A stretch of DNA of 64,000 nucleotides from Leptolyngbya sp. Heron Island J (GTDB lineage Bacteria > Cyanobacteriota > Cyanobacteriia > Phormidesmidales > Phormidesmidaceae): the NCBI RefSeq assembly GCF_000482245.1, contig NZ_AWNH01000057.1:1-64000 (forward strand), read 5' to 3'. The notes beneath the pieces are model-generated. The model ran no database searches. It was given only the letters and a program-made list of their open reading frames with translations, and was not told the origin of the DNA. This document shows, one piece after another, positions 10,282-18,129 of this stretch (its first letter is position 1; every line of letters begins with the position of its first letter). The translations under genes were made by a program, and so were the position numbers.

Positions 10282-11247
10282 ATGACTATTTACACAGCCA
10301 TCATCGGTACTGGTTTTGCAGCTCGCAAACGCGTTGAAGCGTTACGGGAAATTCCACAAGTTGAGTTAGTTGCTGTGGTCAGCCGCAGTCTTGAGCGGGC
10401 GCAACGGTTTGGACAACAGCATCAGATCACGGCCCTCAACAGCAGCAATGAGCTTTGGGGGCATCCACAGCTAGACTTGATCGTGATCTGTACGGTCAAT
10501 GCAGACCATGGAACTCTGGTGCAGCAGGCCTTAGAGCACAATAAACATGTTGTTGTCGAATATCCTTTGGCACTGAATGTGGAGCAGGCGCCCCAGTTAG
10601 TCTCCTTGGCCCGCGACCGTCAACGAATGTTGCATGTCGAGCATATTGAACTGCTTGGCGGGTTGCATCTGGCCATGAAACACCACATGGCAGCCATCGG
10701 CAAGCCCCACTATGTGAACTACCGCACCTTTGCGCCCCAGCAGCCAGCACCTGACAAGTGGAGCTATCATCAAAAGTTGTTAGGGTTTCCCCTAATGGCG
10801 GCTCTATCGCGCATTCAGCGCTTAACAGATCTGTTGGGTCCAGTGGCTCATGTTACCTGTCAGGGGATGATAGCGCCGCTAAATTCAGAGCGCTTTCGGC
10901 GATGTCTGTACAGCGCCCAGCTACAATTTTGTAATGGGGTTTTGGCCGAACTGACCTATGGTAAAGGTGAAGGTCTATGGCAGCGCAGTCGCTGCATAGA
11001 AATCAGAGGCGACCAGGGCTGTTTAACGTTTAATGGGAATCAAGGGTGCCTGGTGACAGCGGCGGGAGAACAAACAATAGAGGCAGAACCGCGTCAGGGT
11101 CTCTTTCAAAAAGATACGCTCTGGGTTGTGGATCATTTAGTCACGGGCAAACCGCTGTACGTGCAGCCAGAGGAGAGCTTATATGCACTACAGATAGCTG
11201 CAGCACTAGAGCGGGCAGTGACCTTGGGAGAGCGGGTGACCATGTAA
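10282..11247 (+). CDS. bvdR: Biliverdin reductase
   Basis: The protein is of the Gfo/Idh/MocA fold: an N-terminal Rossmann motif (GTGFAAR, residues 9-15) for NAD(P)H, then a C-terminal sheet domain. It follows the cyanobacterial BvdR pattern closely: VVVEYPLALN, MLHVEHIELLGG, a YHQKLLGFPLMAALSRI stretch, LAELTYGKGEG, then a CxTF beta hairpin and QGLFQKDTLWVVDHL plus TGKPLYVQPEESLYALQ. The 321 residues fit BvdR (about 328). BvdR reduces biliverdin IXalpha to bilirubin and in cyanobacteria is linked to normal phycobiliprotein accumulation. A generic dehydrogenase is the alternative, but the shared blocks outside the Rossmann domain argue for BvdR. It converges on the comB-like gene with a 21-bp gap. 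Confidence 0.85.
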   Translation: MTIYTAIIGTGFAARKRVEALREIPQVELVAVVSRSLERAQRFGQQHQITALNSSNELWGHPQLDLIVICTVNADHGTLVQQALEHNKHVVVEYPLALNVEQAPQLVSLARDRQRMLHVEHIELLGGLHLAMKHHMAAIGKPHYVNYRTFAPQQPAPDKWSYHQKLLGFPLMAALSRIQRLTDLLGPVAHVTCQGMIAPLNSERFRRCLYSAQLQFCNGVLAELTYGKGEGLWQRSRCIEIRGDQGCLTFNGNQGCLVTAAGEQTIEAEPRQGLFQKDTLWVVDHLVTGKPLYVQPEESLYALQIAAALERAVTLGERVTM

Positions 11248-11268
11248 AAGGCCACAGTCATAACTACA

Positions 11269-12003
11269 CTATCGATTGACCAAAACCCCTGGACTTTCCT
11301 GTTCCGGTACGATGGTGGCCACATCTATCTGAGCACAGTATTCCAAATCACCGGTGTTGTTTAGGCGCAGCAGTCGTTGACCGTGGCTAGCCACATGCAT
11401 TAAATCAAGCATGCGGTCTTTCCATTGCTCGTATAGACCCACAGCCGCAATGGCAGAATCATTGCCGGTACAATCCACAAAACTCTGACCGGTTTGGGCC
11501 ATGAGAGCATGAATAATGGCACCAGCACAGACGGTGTCTTCTAAAGAGTAGGTGCCTTCCCAACCAGAGCCGACTAGCCAGACAGACTCGGGCTGTTTAG
11601 CGATCAGTTTATCGACCACGGCTTGACGAGTGGTCAGAGCCGCCGTCATCACTAAGGGCGCTGCTTGAATTCGTTGCAAACAGCGAGTGCCGTTAGTAGT
11701 GCTCATAAATAAGCGCCGACCAGCGGTATGCTCAGGATCATGATCGCGAGGGGAATTGCCAAGGTCAAATCCATCCACTCGCTGACCACCCCGTTCTCCG
11801 GCCAGAATACGCTTTTCGGAGGGCCAGTGTTGGCTGGCTTGTACTAGTTTGTCTAAGTCACTAAAAACTTCTATGGCCTCAGCACCTGCTGCAAATGCCG
11901 CTGCCATGGTTGTGGTAGCCCTAAGAACATCAATGGCGATCGCACATGTGGGCAAATCATCAGTCGGTGTTTCTTCAGGGGTATGGTATACGAATAATTT
12001 CAC
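11269..12003 (-). CDS. 2-phosphosulfolactate phosphatase family protein (ComB-like)
   Basis: The 244 residues show the ComB family pattern: [73 protein letters not shown] and NDSAIAAV. ComB hydrolyses 2-phosphosulfolactate in coenzyme M synthesis of archaea. Cyanobacteria carry the family widely but do not make coenzyme M, so the substrate here is unknown. The start is a GTG at 12003. It shares strand with the GlcE-like gene upstream (164-bp gap) and may not be in one operon with it. Confidence 0.88.
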   Translation of the reverse strand: MKLFVYHTPEETPTDDLPTCAIAIDVLRATTTMAAAFAAGAEAIEVFSDLDKLVQASQHWPSEKRILAGERGGQRVDGFDLGNSPRDHDPEHTAGRRLFMSTTNGTRCLQRIQAAPLVMTAALTTRQAVVDKLIAKQPESVWLVGSGWEGTYSLEDTVCAGAIIHALMAQTGQSFVDCTGNDSAIAAVGLYEQWKDRMLDLMHVASHGQRLLRLNNTGDLEYCAQIDVATIVPEQESPGVLVNR

Positions 12004-12167
12004 AAATATTTAGAAAGAGCGGAAGACCTGACTATTCTATGCGGGAACGGGCTCATAAAGGTATGAGTGCTAGAGTTTGGATTTTGAGTTTCTCGGAGTA
12101 ATACTGCGTATGGGGACTTAAACATACAGGTTTTCGCCCTAAAACTCAAAATTTGTGGCAGGTTTTG

Positions 12168-13418
12168 TTAAAGTCCGCCGACAAATCGGCCTGGGTTTAA
12201 AAGGCCATGGGGATCAAACTGCTGTTTAATGGCGTTCATCATCGTCAGTGCGTTACCAGTGTAACCCCAAGGTTCTAGGGGCAGTGATTGAGGAGCCTGC
12301 AGAATTGTCAGGAAGCCTTTATGTGAATTGCAGTGCGATCGCAACATTTCCAGACTCTTAACCATATCCACCGTGCCGTCCGCTGGTAGAGCAATCAACC
12401 CTAAACCACTACTATTGTGCAACCGGGCTAGCCAGCCTGAAGGCAATTTGGCCAATCGCTCTAGCAAGGGGACCAGCTGGGTTGGCAGCATACCCACTTT
12501 GCACAGGACCTGGTCAGCCTCACCCAATTGCTGCGGTAGGGTTGACCACAGGGAATCGTCTACCAGCTCATAGGTAAGACCTGATTCAGTTGCGATCGCC
12601 TGAAATCGCTCCACCTGTTCTTCCACACCAGCGGCAATACCTTCAAATCGTCCGGTCAGCTGCAAGCCTTGCGCCCCACCAATCAGATCCATCGCCCTGG
12701 CGGTCAGACCCCGTAGCCTTACCTGCAACGCGGCTTTGGCAATGGCCTCAGTGGGACCCGACAGCACCACCGTTTGGGACTGAGCCGTAATTGGATAAAG
12801 CCTCAACGTCAGCTGGCTGAGAATGCCCAAGGTACCATAGGCTCCAGTCATTAGCTTCATCAGGTCATAGCCCGCCACATTTTTTACCACCCGGCCACCG
12901 GCTTTCACCACTTCACCGTCGTAGCGTACAAACTGCACACCGATGATCGTATCGCGGACGCTGCCATAGCGCTGACGCAGCGAGCCCCCATCGGCAGTGG
13001 CCACAATGCCACCCACCGTGGCCTGTTGTTCATAAAGCGGATCTACGGGCCAAAATTGGTTGTGGGGCTGCAGCCGATTCTGTAGCGCCACCAGTCCCAA
13101 ACCGGCTTCCACCCGCATGGTAAAGTCATCGACCCAGTGCTCAACCACATGGTTAAGGCGGGCAGTGCTAATCACCACGTCAATATTGGTGAGCTGACGT
13201 TGATTGCCCCAGTGGAATTTGGTGCGCTGGCCACAGCTAAGCATGCGCCAGCGCTGGTCATAACAGGTGCGCACCAACGCTGACAGTTGCTCAATTGATT
13301 CTGGGAAAAGAATACTTAGGTCATCATTGGCCTCAAAGCGAGCATCGCCAAGGCTGGTCCAGGACACTACTTGATCGGCACCAAGTAGTGATTCAAATTT
13401 ATTAACTACGGGGCTCAT
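12168..13418 (-). CDS. glcE: FAD-binding oxidoreductase, glycolate oxidase GlcE-like
   Basis: A PCMH-type FAD-binding domain fills the N-terminal half (ILFPESIEQLSALVRTC, MLSCGQRTKFHWG, TMRVEAGLGLVALQNRL, ATVGGIVATADGGSLRQRYG, AGGRVVKNVAGYDLMKLMTG, GTLGILSQLTLRLYP). The C-terminal half is short and ends in FDPHGLLNPGRFVGGL, as in GlcE rather than the longer GlcD with its full C-terminal domain. GlcE is one of the subunits of glycolate dehydrogenase (GlcDEF), which oxidises photorespiratory glycolate to glyoxylate; GlcD and GlcF are not in the window. The 416 residues fit the cyanobacterial GlcE-like form. It lies 47 bp upstream of nothing on its own strand except the comB-like gene; the GST gene precedes it by 47 bp and may be cotranscribed. 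Confidence 0.85.
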   Translation of the reverse strand: MSPVVNKFESLLGADQVVSWTSLGDARFEANDDLSILFPESIEQLSALVRTCYDQRWRMLSCGQRTKFHWGNQRQLTNIDVVISTARLNHVVEHWVDDFTMRVEAGLGLVALQNRLQPHNQFWPVDPLYEQQATVGGIVATADGGSLRQRYGSVRDTIIGVQFVRYDGEVVKAGGRVVKNVAGYDLMKLMTGAYGTLGILSQLTLRLYPITAQSQTVVLSGPTEAIAKAALQVRLRGLTARAMDLIGGAQGLQLTGRFEGIAAGVEEQVERFQAIATESGLTYELVDDSLWSTLPQQLGEADQVLCKVGMLPTQLVPLLERLAKLPSGWLARLHNSSGLGLIALPADGTVDMVKSLEMLRSHCNSHKGFLTILQAPQSLPLEPWGYTGNALTMMNAIKQQFDPHGLLNPGRFVGGL

Positions 13419-13465
13419 GGTGCTGCGCTAACTGCGCTTTCCATCATATAGGGCGGGCTGGATTA

Positions 13466-14260
13466 TTACTCAATGCCAATTTTGACTGGACCACTGCCCG
13501 ACTCCCTAGGTGGCCCAGAGCGCACTTGGCGGTAGTCGGCATAGAGCCGATCCCGCCAGACCCAAAAGGATTCATATTCAGGAGCATCGGCCAGACCAGG
13601 GACGCCGTTGCCGCAGAGGCCCTCAGGCAGATCAACATAGCGCTGGGCTGGAAACTTGAGGTACATGGAAATACCGGCTATGGCAAAGTCTGCCAGGGTG
13701 GGCTGATCGCTCACCAGATAGGGACGCTCGGCTAACACCCCACAGATAGACGTCAGGGCTCTTTGTAGAATTAATGTGGCAGTTTTGATATCATCGGGGC
13801 CAAACCCTACACCAGTCCCAAGCAGATTGAGTAAATCACCGGGGACAGCACTGACTAATCCTTTTAATACATCGGGAGTTGAAGCGGGCAGCAGCGCCGT
13901 GCGAAAACTAGGGTGCTGGCTAAAGGCTCCAATCATAGCCTTGCGGGCATTGGGACCAATGGATTCATCGGCCCAGTCTTCTAACATTAGACACAGACCC
14001 CGCATGGCTCCGTCAGCCGGGAGCACAGGCCGTTCAGGATAGGTTTCATCCAGGTAGGTTGCGATCGCAGTAGAATCCGCCACCACCATCGCCCCATCCT
14101 TAAGCACCGGCACCTGACGCTGCCCTGAGAGCCGATACAGCTCAATCTGACCTACACCAGGGACCACTTCCACAGTGTTATACGGCAGCTGTTTATAGTC
14201 TAAAATCAGCCGGACCTTTTCACAGTAATGAGATGCTTCAAACTGATGTAGCTCGATCAT
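13466..14260 (-). CDS. Glutathione S-transferase family protein
   Basis: Residues 1-75 form the thioredoxin-fold domain (IELHQFEASHYCEKVRLILD, then RQVPVLKDGAMVVADSTAIA, with the cis-Pro VPVL and the glutathione-binding DST). An all-helical C-terminal domain with LADFAIAG follows. The HYCEKVR sequence puts a Cys near the catalytic position, as in Cys-type GSTs (omega or glutaredoxin-2 like). At 264 residues it is longer than a minimal GST (about 210); the C-terminal 40 residues (PPRESGSGPVKIGIE) look flexible. Substrate is unknown. It sits 47 bp before the GlcE-like gene on the same strand. Confidence 0.88.
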   Translation of the reverse strand: MIELHQFEASHYCEKVRLILDYKQLPYNTVEVVPGVGQIELYRLSGQRQVPVLKDGAMVVADSTAIATYLDETYPERPVLPADGAMRGLCLMLEDWADESIGPNARKAMIGAFSQHPSFRTALLPASTPDVLKGLVSAVPGDLLNLLGTGVGFGPDDIKTATLILQRALTSICGVLAERPYLVSDQPTLADFAIAGISMYLKFPAQRYVDLPEGLCGNGVPGLADAPEYESFWVWRDRLYADYRQVRSGPPRESGSGPVKIGIE

Positions 14261-14324
14261 TGTTGGGTAGGTTTTCGATTAGTTTTCGAATGATAGTTTC
14301 GAATGATAGTAAAGATGGCAAACG

Positions 14325-15113
14325 TTAAGAACAGCCTGCCGGGTCAGCCACTCGTATGGTCAGGTTCTCATAGCCCAGGGGTTCAATCAGCTGACGCATT
14401 GTGACCTCAGCCCGTTCACTGGCCATGGCCAAAATACCCTCATCACAGGCTCCCTGACGAATCTGATTCAGTGCTTCTTGCTGAGCCAGTGTCTGCAATT
14501 CTGGAGCCCGATCTGGACCTAAATTCAAAAAACCACGGTCATAGTCATACACTTTGGAACGTGTCACATCGAGTTTGCTATCCAAAATTTTAGGGGCTGG
14601 CAAAGTGACAATCAGACTGGGTGGCAATTCCTCAGACCCAGCAATGACCTGAATATTATCTTCACTGATTGCACTCAGGTCGATGCCCGCTCTGACCTCG
14701 CCATGGGCGATATATAGCAAATTGGTTTGACCAATCACGTAGTTACCCACGGTGCGGTTACTTTCCGCAGGCACGACCGCCTCCATAGAAAAGATAGCGG
14801 TGGTGAGCTCGCTGGCCCCCTGCACCTGTTCAACGATCAGGGTACGTGCATCCACCTTATCCTCTGGGGGTTGCGGTGTGAACATCATCTGCACACCATC
14901 CATAAACTGATCGCCAGTGCGCCACAGACCATAGCCCACCACTGAAGCCATCATCAGGCCACCCCCTAAGACAGCCATCGATAGCATTGACCAAACTCGA
15001 TACATCCCTGGCTGCCGTTGAGGCTGCCGCTTTGTCGGTGGATCCGTCTGTTTCTGTTTATCCGTTTTGCGAGTTCGACTGCGATTTGCAATACGAGAAG
15101 GACGAGTAAACAT
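14325..15113 (-). CDS. DUF4230 protein with one membrane anchor
   Basis: The first 35 residues are basic and hydrophilic (RTRKTDKQKQT, KRQPQRQ), followed by one membrane span (about 40-65, MLSMAVLGGGLMMASVVGYG), so the rest is likely periplasmic. The C-terminal 165 residues match DUF4230: TAIFSMEAVVPAESNRTVG, LLYIAHGEVRAGIDLSAI, LIVTLPAPKILDSKLDVTRS, VYDYDRGFLNLGP. The function of this family is unknown. The gene is divergent from the 15370 gene across 256 bp. Confidence 0.85.
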   Translation of the reverse strand: MFTRPSRIANRSRTRKTDKQKQTDPPTKRQPQRQPGMYRVWSMLSMAVLGGGLMMASVVGYGLWRTGDQFMDGVQMMFTPQPPEDKVDARTLIVEQVQGASELTTAIFSMEAVVPAESNRTVGNYVIGQTNLLYIAHGEVRAGIDLSAISEDNIQVIAGSEELPPSLIVTLPAPKILDSKLDVTRSKVYDYDRGFLNLGPDRAPELQTLAQQEALNQIRQGACDEGILAMASERAEVTMRQLIEPLGYENLTIRVADPAGCS

Positions 15114-15369
15114 GAAGCCGCCTAGAACGCTAGGGATGATTCTAGCGTCAGTTGCAAGTAATGAACGGTCAATTCAACCAGTTGTATTAAATGTCCTAGT
15201 TTTTGGACAGACCCAGTTGGTTAAGTTACGGATAATCGCTGAAAGACTGATGTTGCAAAACCTGTTGGCTATTGCGGGTTGAGATCGCGACTTGAGCCGT
15301 CATGTCAGCTGCCATACAACCTAGGTAAACGCGATAAGGTGATTAGAGCACTGACCACTTGCTTTACCT

Positions 15370-15780
15370 ATGACTGCCCCTTCGTCCGAGACCAACCAGC
15401 AGCGCCTGCGGCTTTTCCGCAACAATCTACTCAAACTCCACAAACTACTCCTGGAGGCAGAACGCGTACGTTACGAACAAGTCAATGGCCCAATTAAAAA
15501 CAAAGGTGAATTCTTTCAGCTGGTGATCAGTGACGATGCCTTCAGCTGGCTCCGGCCCATTTCTCAATTTATTGTGCAGATTGATGAATTTACCAGCGCC
15601 AAAGAACAGCCCGACGATCCCGAGGAAAAAGCAGCTATTTTCCTGGAAAAAGGACGGCTGATGCTTAAGCCCAATGAAAATTCATCCACACCGTTGGCGG
15701 CTAAATATTTTGAAGCGATTCAGAGCGATCCCCAAATTGCCCTGATGAACGCAGAGATCACCCAAGTCTTTCGAACCTAG
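15370..15780 (+). CDS. Hypothetical soluble helical protein
   Basis: I do not recognise the family. The 136 residues are mostly helical and charged: a basic N-terminus (NQQRLRLFRNNLLKLHKLLL), an aromatic centre (GEFFQLVISDDAFSWLRPIS, IVQIDEF) and an acidic linker (KEQPDDPEEKAA). No signal peptide or membrane span. The pattern of short amphipathic helices with a conserved-looking FSWLRPIS turn suggests a real folded protein. It is monocistronic as far as can be seen, upstream of a run of small orphan frames. Confidence 0.7.
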   Translation: MTAPSSETNQQRLRLFRNNLLKLHKLLLEAERVRYEQVNGPIKNKGEFFQLVISDDAFSWLRPISQFIVQIDEFTSAKEQPDDPEEKAAIFLEKGRLMLKPNENSSTPLAAKYFEAIQSDPQIALMNAEITQVFRT

Positions 15781-15904
15781 CCATAATTAGCGCTGCGCCT
15801 ACGCCGAGCCCTACAGTACTATCTGGTGCCCAGCCTCTGGCTGAGAAGCTTCCGGGAGGTTCTACCTCCGAAAGAGTGGCAGCGCCACAGGATGTGCTCG
15901 CTAG

Positions 15905-16288
15905 ACAGAGCCTGGGAGCCAGGATGGAAGGAACAGCAAAAATCACCAGAGCTTAGTTTCAGGCAGTATTGGTCTAGTCATTACGATCATCATTCTTGTT
16001 GCGATCGCCCATCAAGGATTCACTCTGAAAGCTCTTAGCACCGTCCCGGGTGCTTTTGCTGTCGCGGGTGCTGCCGTGGGCGTGGGTGCTGTCGTTGGTA
16101 CGTTTACTGTCGTTTCTGCGGGCGTGGGTGCTGTCGCCGGGGCTTTCACTAGCACTGTTGCCGGTGCTGCCACTGTCGCTGGGGCTCTCGCTATCGCCGG
16201 TGCTGTTGCTACTACCAGTCTGTTACTCTCCCTTTATATTATTCGACAAGTTCGCAATAATGAACAACCACAATATCAGCCCAACTAA
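15905..16288 (+). CDS. Gly/Ala/Val-rich membrane protein, start unclear (possible frameshift)
   Basis: This frame encodes a span (SIGLVITIIILVAIAHQGF), then a long Gly/Ala/Val/Thr-rich hydrophobic stretch built from near-repeats such as AVGVGAVVGTFTVV, AGVGAVAGAFTSTV and AGAATVAGALAIAG, and a final span SLLLSLYIIRQVR. It is open from 15905, but between there and the first GTG at 16076 no ATG, GTG or TTG codon occurs, although the first membrane span lies in that part. An ATG at 15924 in the neighbouring frame could feed in if an A5 run near 15940 were A6. The gene may be frameshifted, misassembled or start at GTG 16076. Function unknown. Confidence 0.4.
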   Translation, partial: TEPGSQDGRNSKNHQSLVSGSIGLVITIIILVAIAHQGFTLKALSTVPGAFAVAGAAVGVGAVVGTFTVVSAGVGAVAGAFTSTVAGAATVAGALAIAGAVATTSLLLSLYIIRQVRNNEQPQYQPN

Positions 16289-16472
16289 TGTGCGTGGTTT
16301 TGAACGTAAAGGTGCAGACGTGCTAATCCGCGTTGCTGTCCCTGGAGAGCATGCCAAAACCGACATTGCCCGTACCTTTGACAACTCCTACGAAAAAGCG
16401 CTGCCGGAGTCTACTGCCCAAGTATTACTCACAGCCGAACGACAAAATAAACAAGAGTTCATCGACGATTGA
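16260..16472 (+). CDS. Small hypothetical protein overlapping the preceding frame
   Basis: From the ATG at 16260 this 70-residue frame reads MNNHNISPTNVRGFERKGAD and ends KQEFIDD. It is hydrophilic with a plausible strand-helix pattern (VLIRVAVPGEHAKTDIA, ALPESTAQVLLTAE). It overlaps the end of the membrane-protein frame by 29 bp, which is compatible with translational coupling. No family recognised; the evidence is composition only. Confidence 0.4.
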   Translation: MNNHNISPTNVRGFERKGADVLIRVAVPGEHAKTDIARTFDNSYEKALPESTAQVLLTAERQNKQEFIDD

Positions 16473-16502
16473 CGCTTTTGATCAACGACTGAAAAATTTA
16501 GA

Positions 16503-16805
16503 TTATTCTCGTTTTTTATAGCCTTTTTGGGGAGCATCTTCCGAGCTATTTTGCCAGAGTCGCTCTAACTGTCCCAAAATTTGGAGCAGCTGAGATTCAT
16601 TTTTCCTAGCCCAAATGTACAAGTCAGTTGGAGTTTCTATAGCATCTATGAAAACTTTTTTCGATGGCTCAGGTGATTGACAGGGAGCTGAATCAGCTGA
16701 AACGGCATTGAGCATTTCTAGTTCAATATGCTTCAGATCTGCCGAGGAGAACATCATAGGATATGCCGTAGCGATTGTAAATTTAGGAGAAAATTTAGAG
16801 CTCAT
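16503..16805 (-). CDS. Hypothetical protein
   Basis: A 100-residue frame with an ATG at 16805 and no recognised domain. The middle and end are amphipathic (TPTDLYIWARKNESQLLQIL, GQLERLWQNS), the end basic (KGYKKRE). No signal peptide. It lies in a run of small orphan frames of both orientations, so it could be the decayed remains of a larger gene. I cannot assign a role. Confidence 0.45.
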   Translation of the reverse strand: MSSKFSPKFTIATAYPMMFSSADLKHIELEMLNAVSADSAPCQSPEPSKKVFIDAIETPTDLYIWARKNESQLLQILGQLERLWQNSSEDAPQKGYKKRE

Positions 16806-16914
16806 CGTTTTAAAGCGTTTCGTGATGCAACAGCATCACTGTTGCAGTCATCCTTGACAGAAACAATCCGGGAAAGTTCATATTTATTGAGTTTTCATCA
16901 ACAGTTTATTCAGA

Positions 16915-17235
16915 TTAAAGTTTGTCAATGACAACTTCAAAGAGCTGTAGGTGAAAATTGTGCTTTTTATGGTGAGCAAATATTAACAAGTCATCATTGT
17001 AGTCAATCTGACAATGGCCCTGGGATCTTGATGATATCTGGATTTTGGATAGTGCGATCGCATTATCCAAAATCTGTTCTGCCATTAAATTGTTAGGGTT
17101 TATTACCAGCAAAAGGGATATTCCGCAATGATTTGTCTCTTGGTGCTGTATGACACCCATCACCATACCGTGATCGATGTAGTTGCGGACAATGTAAAAA
17201 GGGCTGTCTCCTATGGCCAGCCAGTCAACAATCAA
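16915..17235 (-). CDS. Hypothetical protein, possibly 5'-degraded
   Basis: The frame codes for a compact protein with clear secondary-structure patterning (GISLLLVINPNNLMAEQILD, HNFHLQLFEVVIDKL). The start given is a TTG at 17235. The same frame stays open upstream to a stop at 17287-17289, and the extra residues (RARKSELTQLIVDWLAIGD) look coding, yet no standard start codon exists there. The gene may therefore be N-terminally truncated or use an unusual start. No family recognised. Confidence 0.45.
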   Translation of the reverse strand: MIVDWLAIGDSPFYIVRNYIDHGMVMGVIQHQETNHCGISLLLVINPNNLMAEQILDNAIALSKIQISSRSQGHCQIDYNDDLLIFAHHKKHNFHLQLFEVVIDKL

Positions 17236-17798
17236 CTGGGTGAGTTCGCTTTTTCTCGCTCTAATAGCGACTCTGGTTGAATGTTGTCAGGCTTTTAGGG
17301 AGACAGTTGGATCAACAATCTTTTAAAACTCAAGTTTTAGAAAAGCTTAATGGCATCCTTGCAAGAACATAGGATTGCTTTCTGTACAAAGTGTTTTGGC
17401 ACTCTCTGCGAAGGGTGGCTTGTCCTAACAACCCGACAATTTCTCAACTGCACATCTCTTCTGCAATAAATAACCCCCAATGCACAGGGCATCGGGGGCT
17501 GATTCGCTATATTGATTCGGCTATAGGGTGGGATGGCAGTATGTCTGCCTTCTTTACCTACAATGTCCTAAGTTCAGTTTACGGACAGCTCTGTAATTGA
17601 CATGTTCATGGGATACAGGACAAATATCCGCCAAGCGACAAGCTTCAACCACTGTGACGCACATCCTTTACTTTTCCCTGGTTCCATGGGTTTTCTGAAG
17701 CTGAACAATTATTTGAGCTCAAAATCCAAATAATAGGCATATATCCATTATTTAGATAATGGTATTACACTTAGATAAAAACTTGTTTCACATCTGCC
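17236..17798. other. Intergenic region upstream of padR
   Basis: No convincing gene lies in this 563-bp stretch. A hairpin (CCCCCAATG with CATCGGGGG, one mismatch, 17474-17498) might be a terminator. Near the right end are dyads that probably serve the PadR regulator. Confidence 0.6.
17745..17778 (+). promoter_or_regulatory. Candidate PadR operator
   Basis: CCATTAT-TTAG-ATAATGG is a perfect 7-bp dyad at 17745-17762. TTAGATAA occurs inside it and again at 17771-17778, about two helical turns away. The site ends 20 bp before the PadR start, where PadR proteins commonly bind their own promoters. Binding is inferred. Confidence 0.5.
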
Positions 17799-18128
17799 AT
17801 GGGCGATCAAGAGTTAAGTCTGACTCCTAACCAAGAAATCATCTTGGCTGCGCTGCGGCTACGCAGGCGCTATGGGCTAGAAATTATGGAAGCCATTGAA
17901 AATAGCGGTGGTAAGCAAATTGGCTTTAACTCGCTGTATCCCAACCTGAAAAAGTTGGAGAAAAAGGGCTTTGTTAAATCTGAATGGGGGGATGAACTGC
18001 CCGAAGAACATACGGGAGCCCGACGGAAGTACTACCGAATTACAGGCATAGGGGTGCAGGCGCTAGATACAAAGCGACAGCAGTTAGAGGCTATGGCTCA
18101 GTGGATACCGGAGCCAAAGGGAGTATGA
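17799..18128 (+). CDS. PadR family transcriptional regulator
   Basis: The 109 residues form a PadR winged helix: LTPNQEIILAALRLRRRYGL, EIMEAIENSGGKQIGFNSLY, PNLKKLEKKGFVKSEWGDE, GARRKYYRITGIGVQALD. PadR proteins are usually repressors that release DNA on binding a small molecule. This one belongs to the short form with a single C-terminal dimer helix. It is followed one base later by the cytochrome b6-like gene, so the two are coupled, and the regulator most likely controls its own operon through the dyad just upstream. Ligand unknown. Confidence 0.9.
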   Translation: MGDQELSLTPNQEIILAALRLRRRYGLEIMEAIENSGGKQIGFNSLYPNLKKLEKKGFVKSEWGDELPEEHTGARRKYYRITGIGVQALDTKRQQLEAMAQWIPEPKGV

Positions 18129-18129
18129 C

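Noticed and set aside
10282-11247. Generic sugar or inositol dehydrogenase
   Set aside because: Blocks outside the Rossmann domain (HVEHIELLGG, FPLMAALSRI, TGKPLYV) follow the biliverdin reductase pattern.
15826-16038. 70-codon plus-strand frame beginning PSLWLRSFREV
   Set aside because: It reads across the segment in a different frame from the membrane protein and has the look of a frame shadow.
16050-16259. Leu/Val-rich frame upstream of the 16260 ATG
   Set aside because: It is the +1 shadow of the Gly/Ala/Val-rich repeats, which turns GGT/GCT/GTC codons into Leu and Val; only the part from 16260 looks like protein.
17391-17600. 69-codon frame upstream of padR
   Set aside because: No start context and no protein-like patterning; it spans a terminator-like hairpin.
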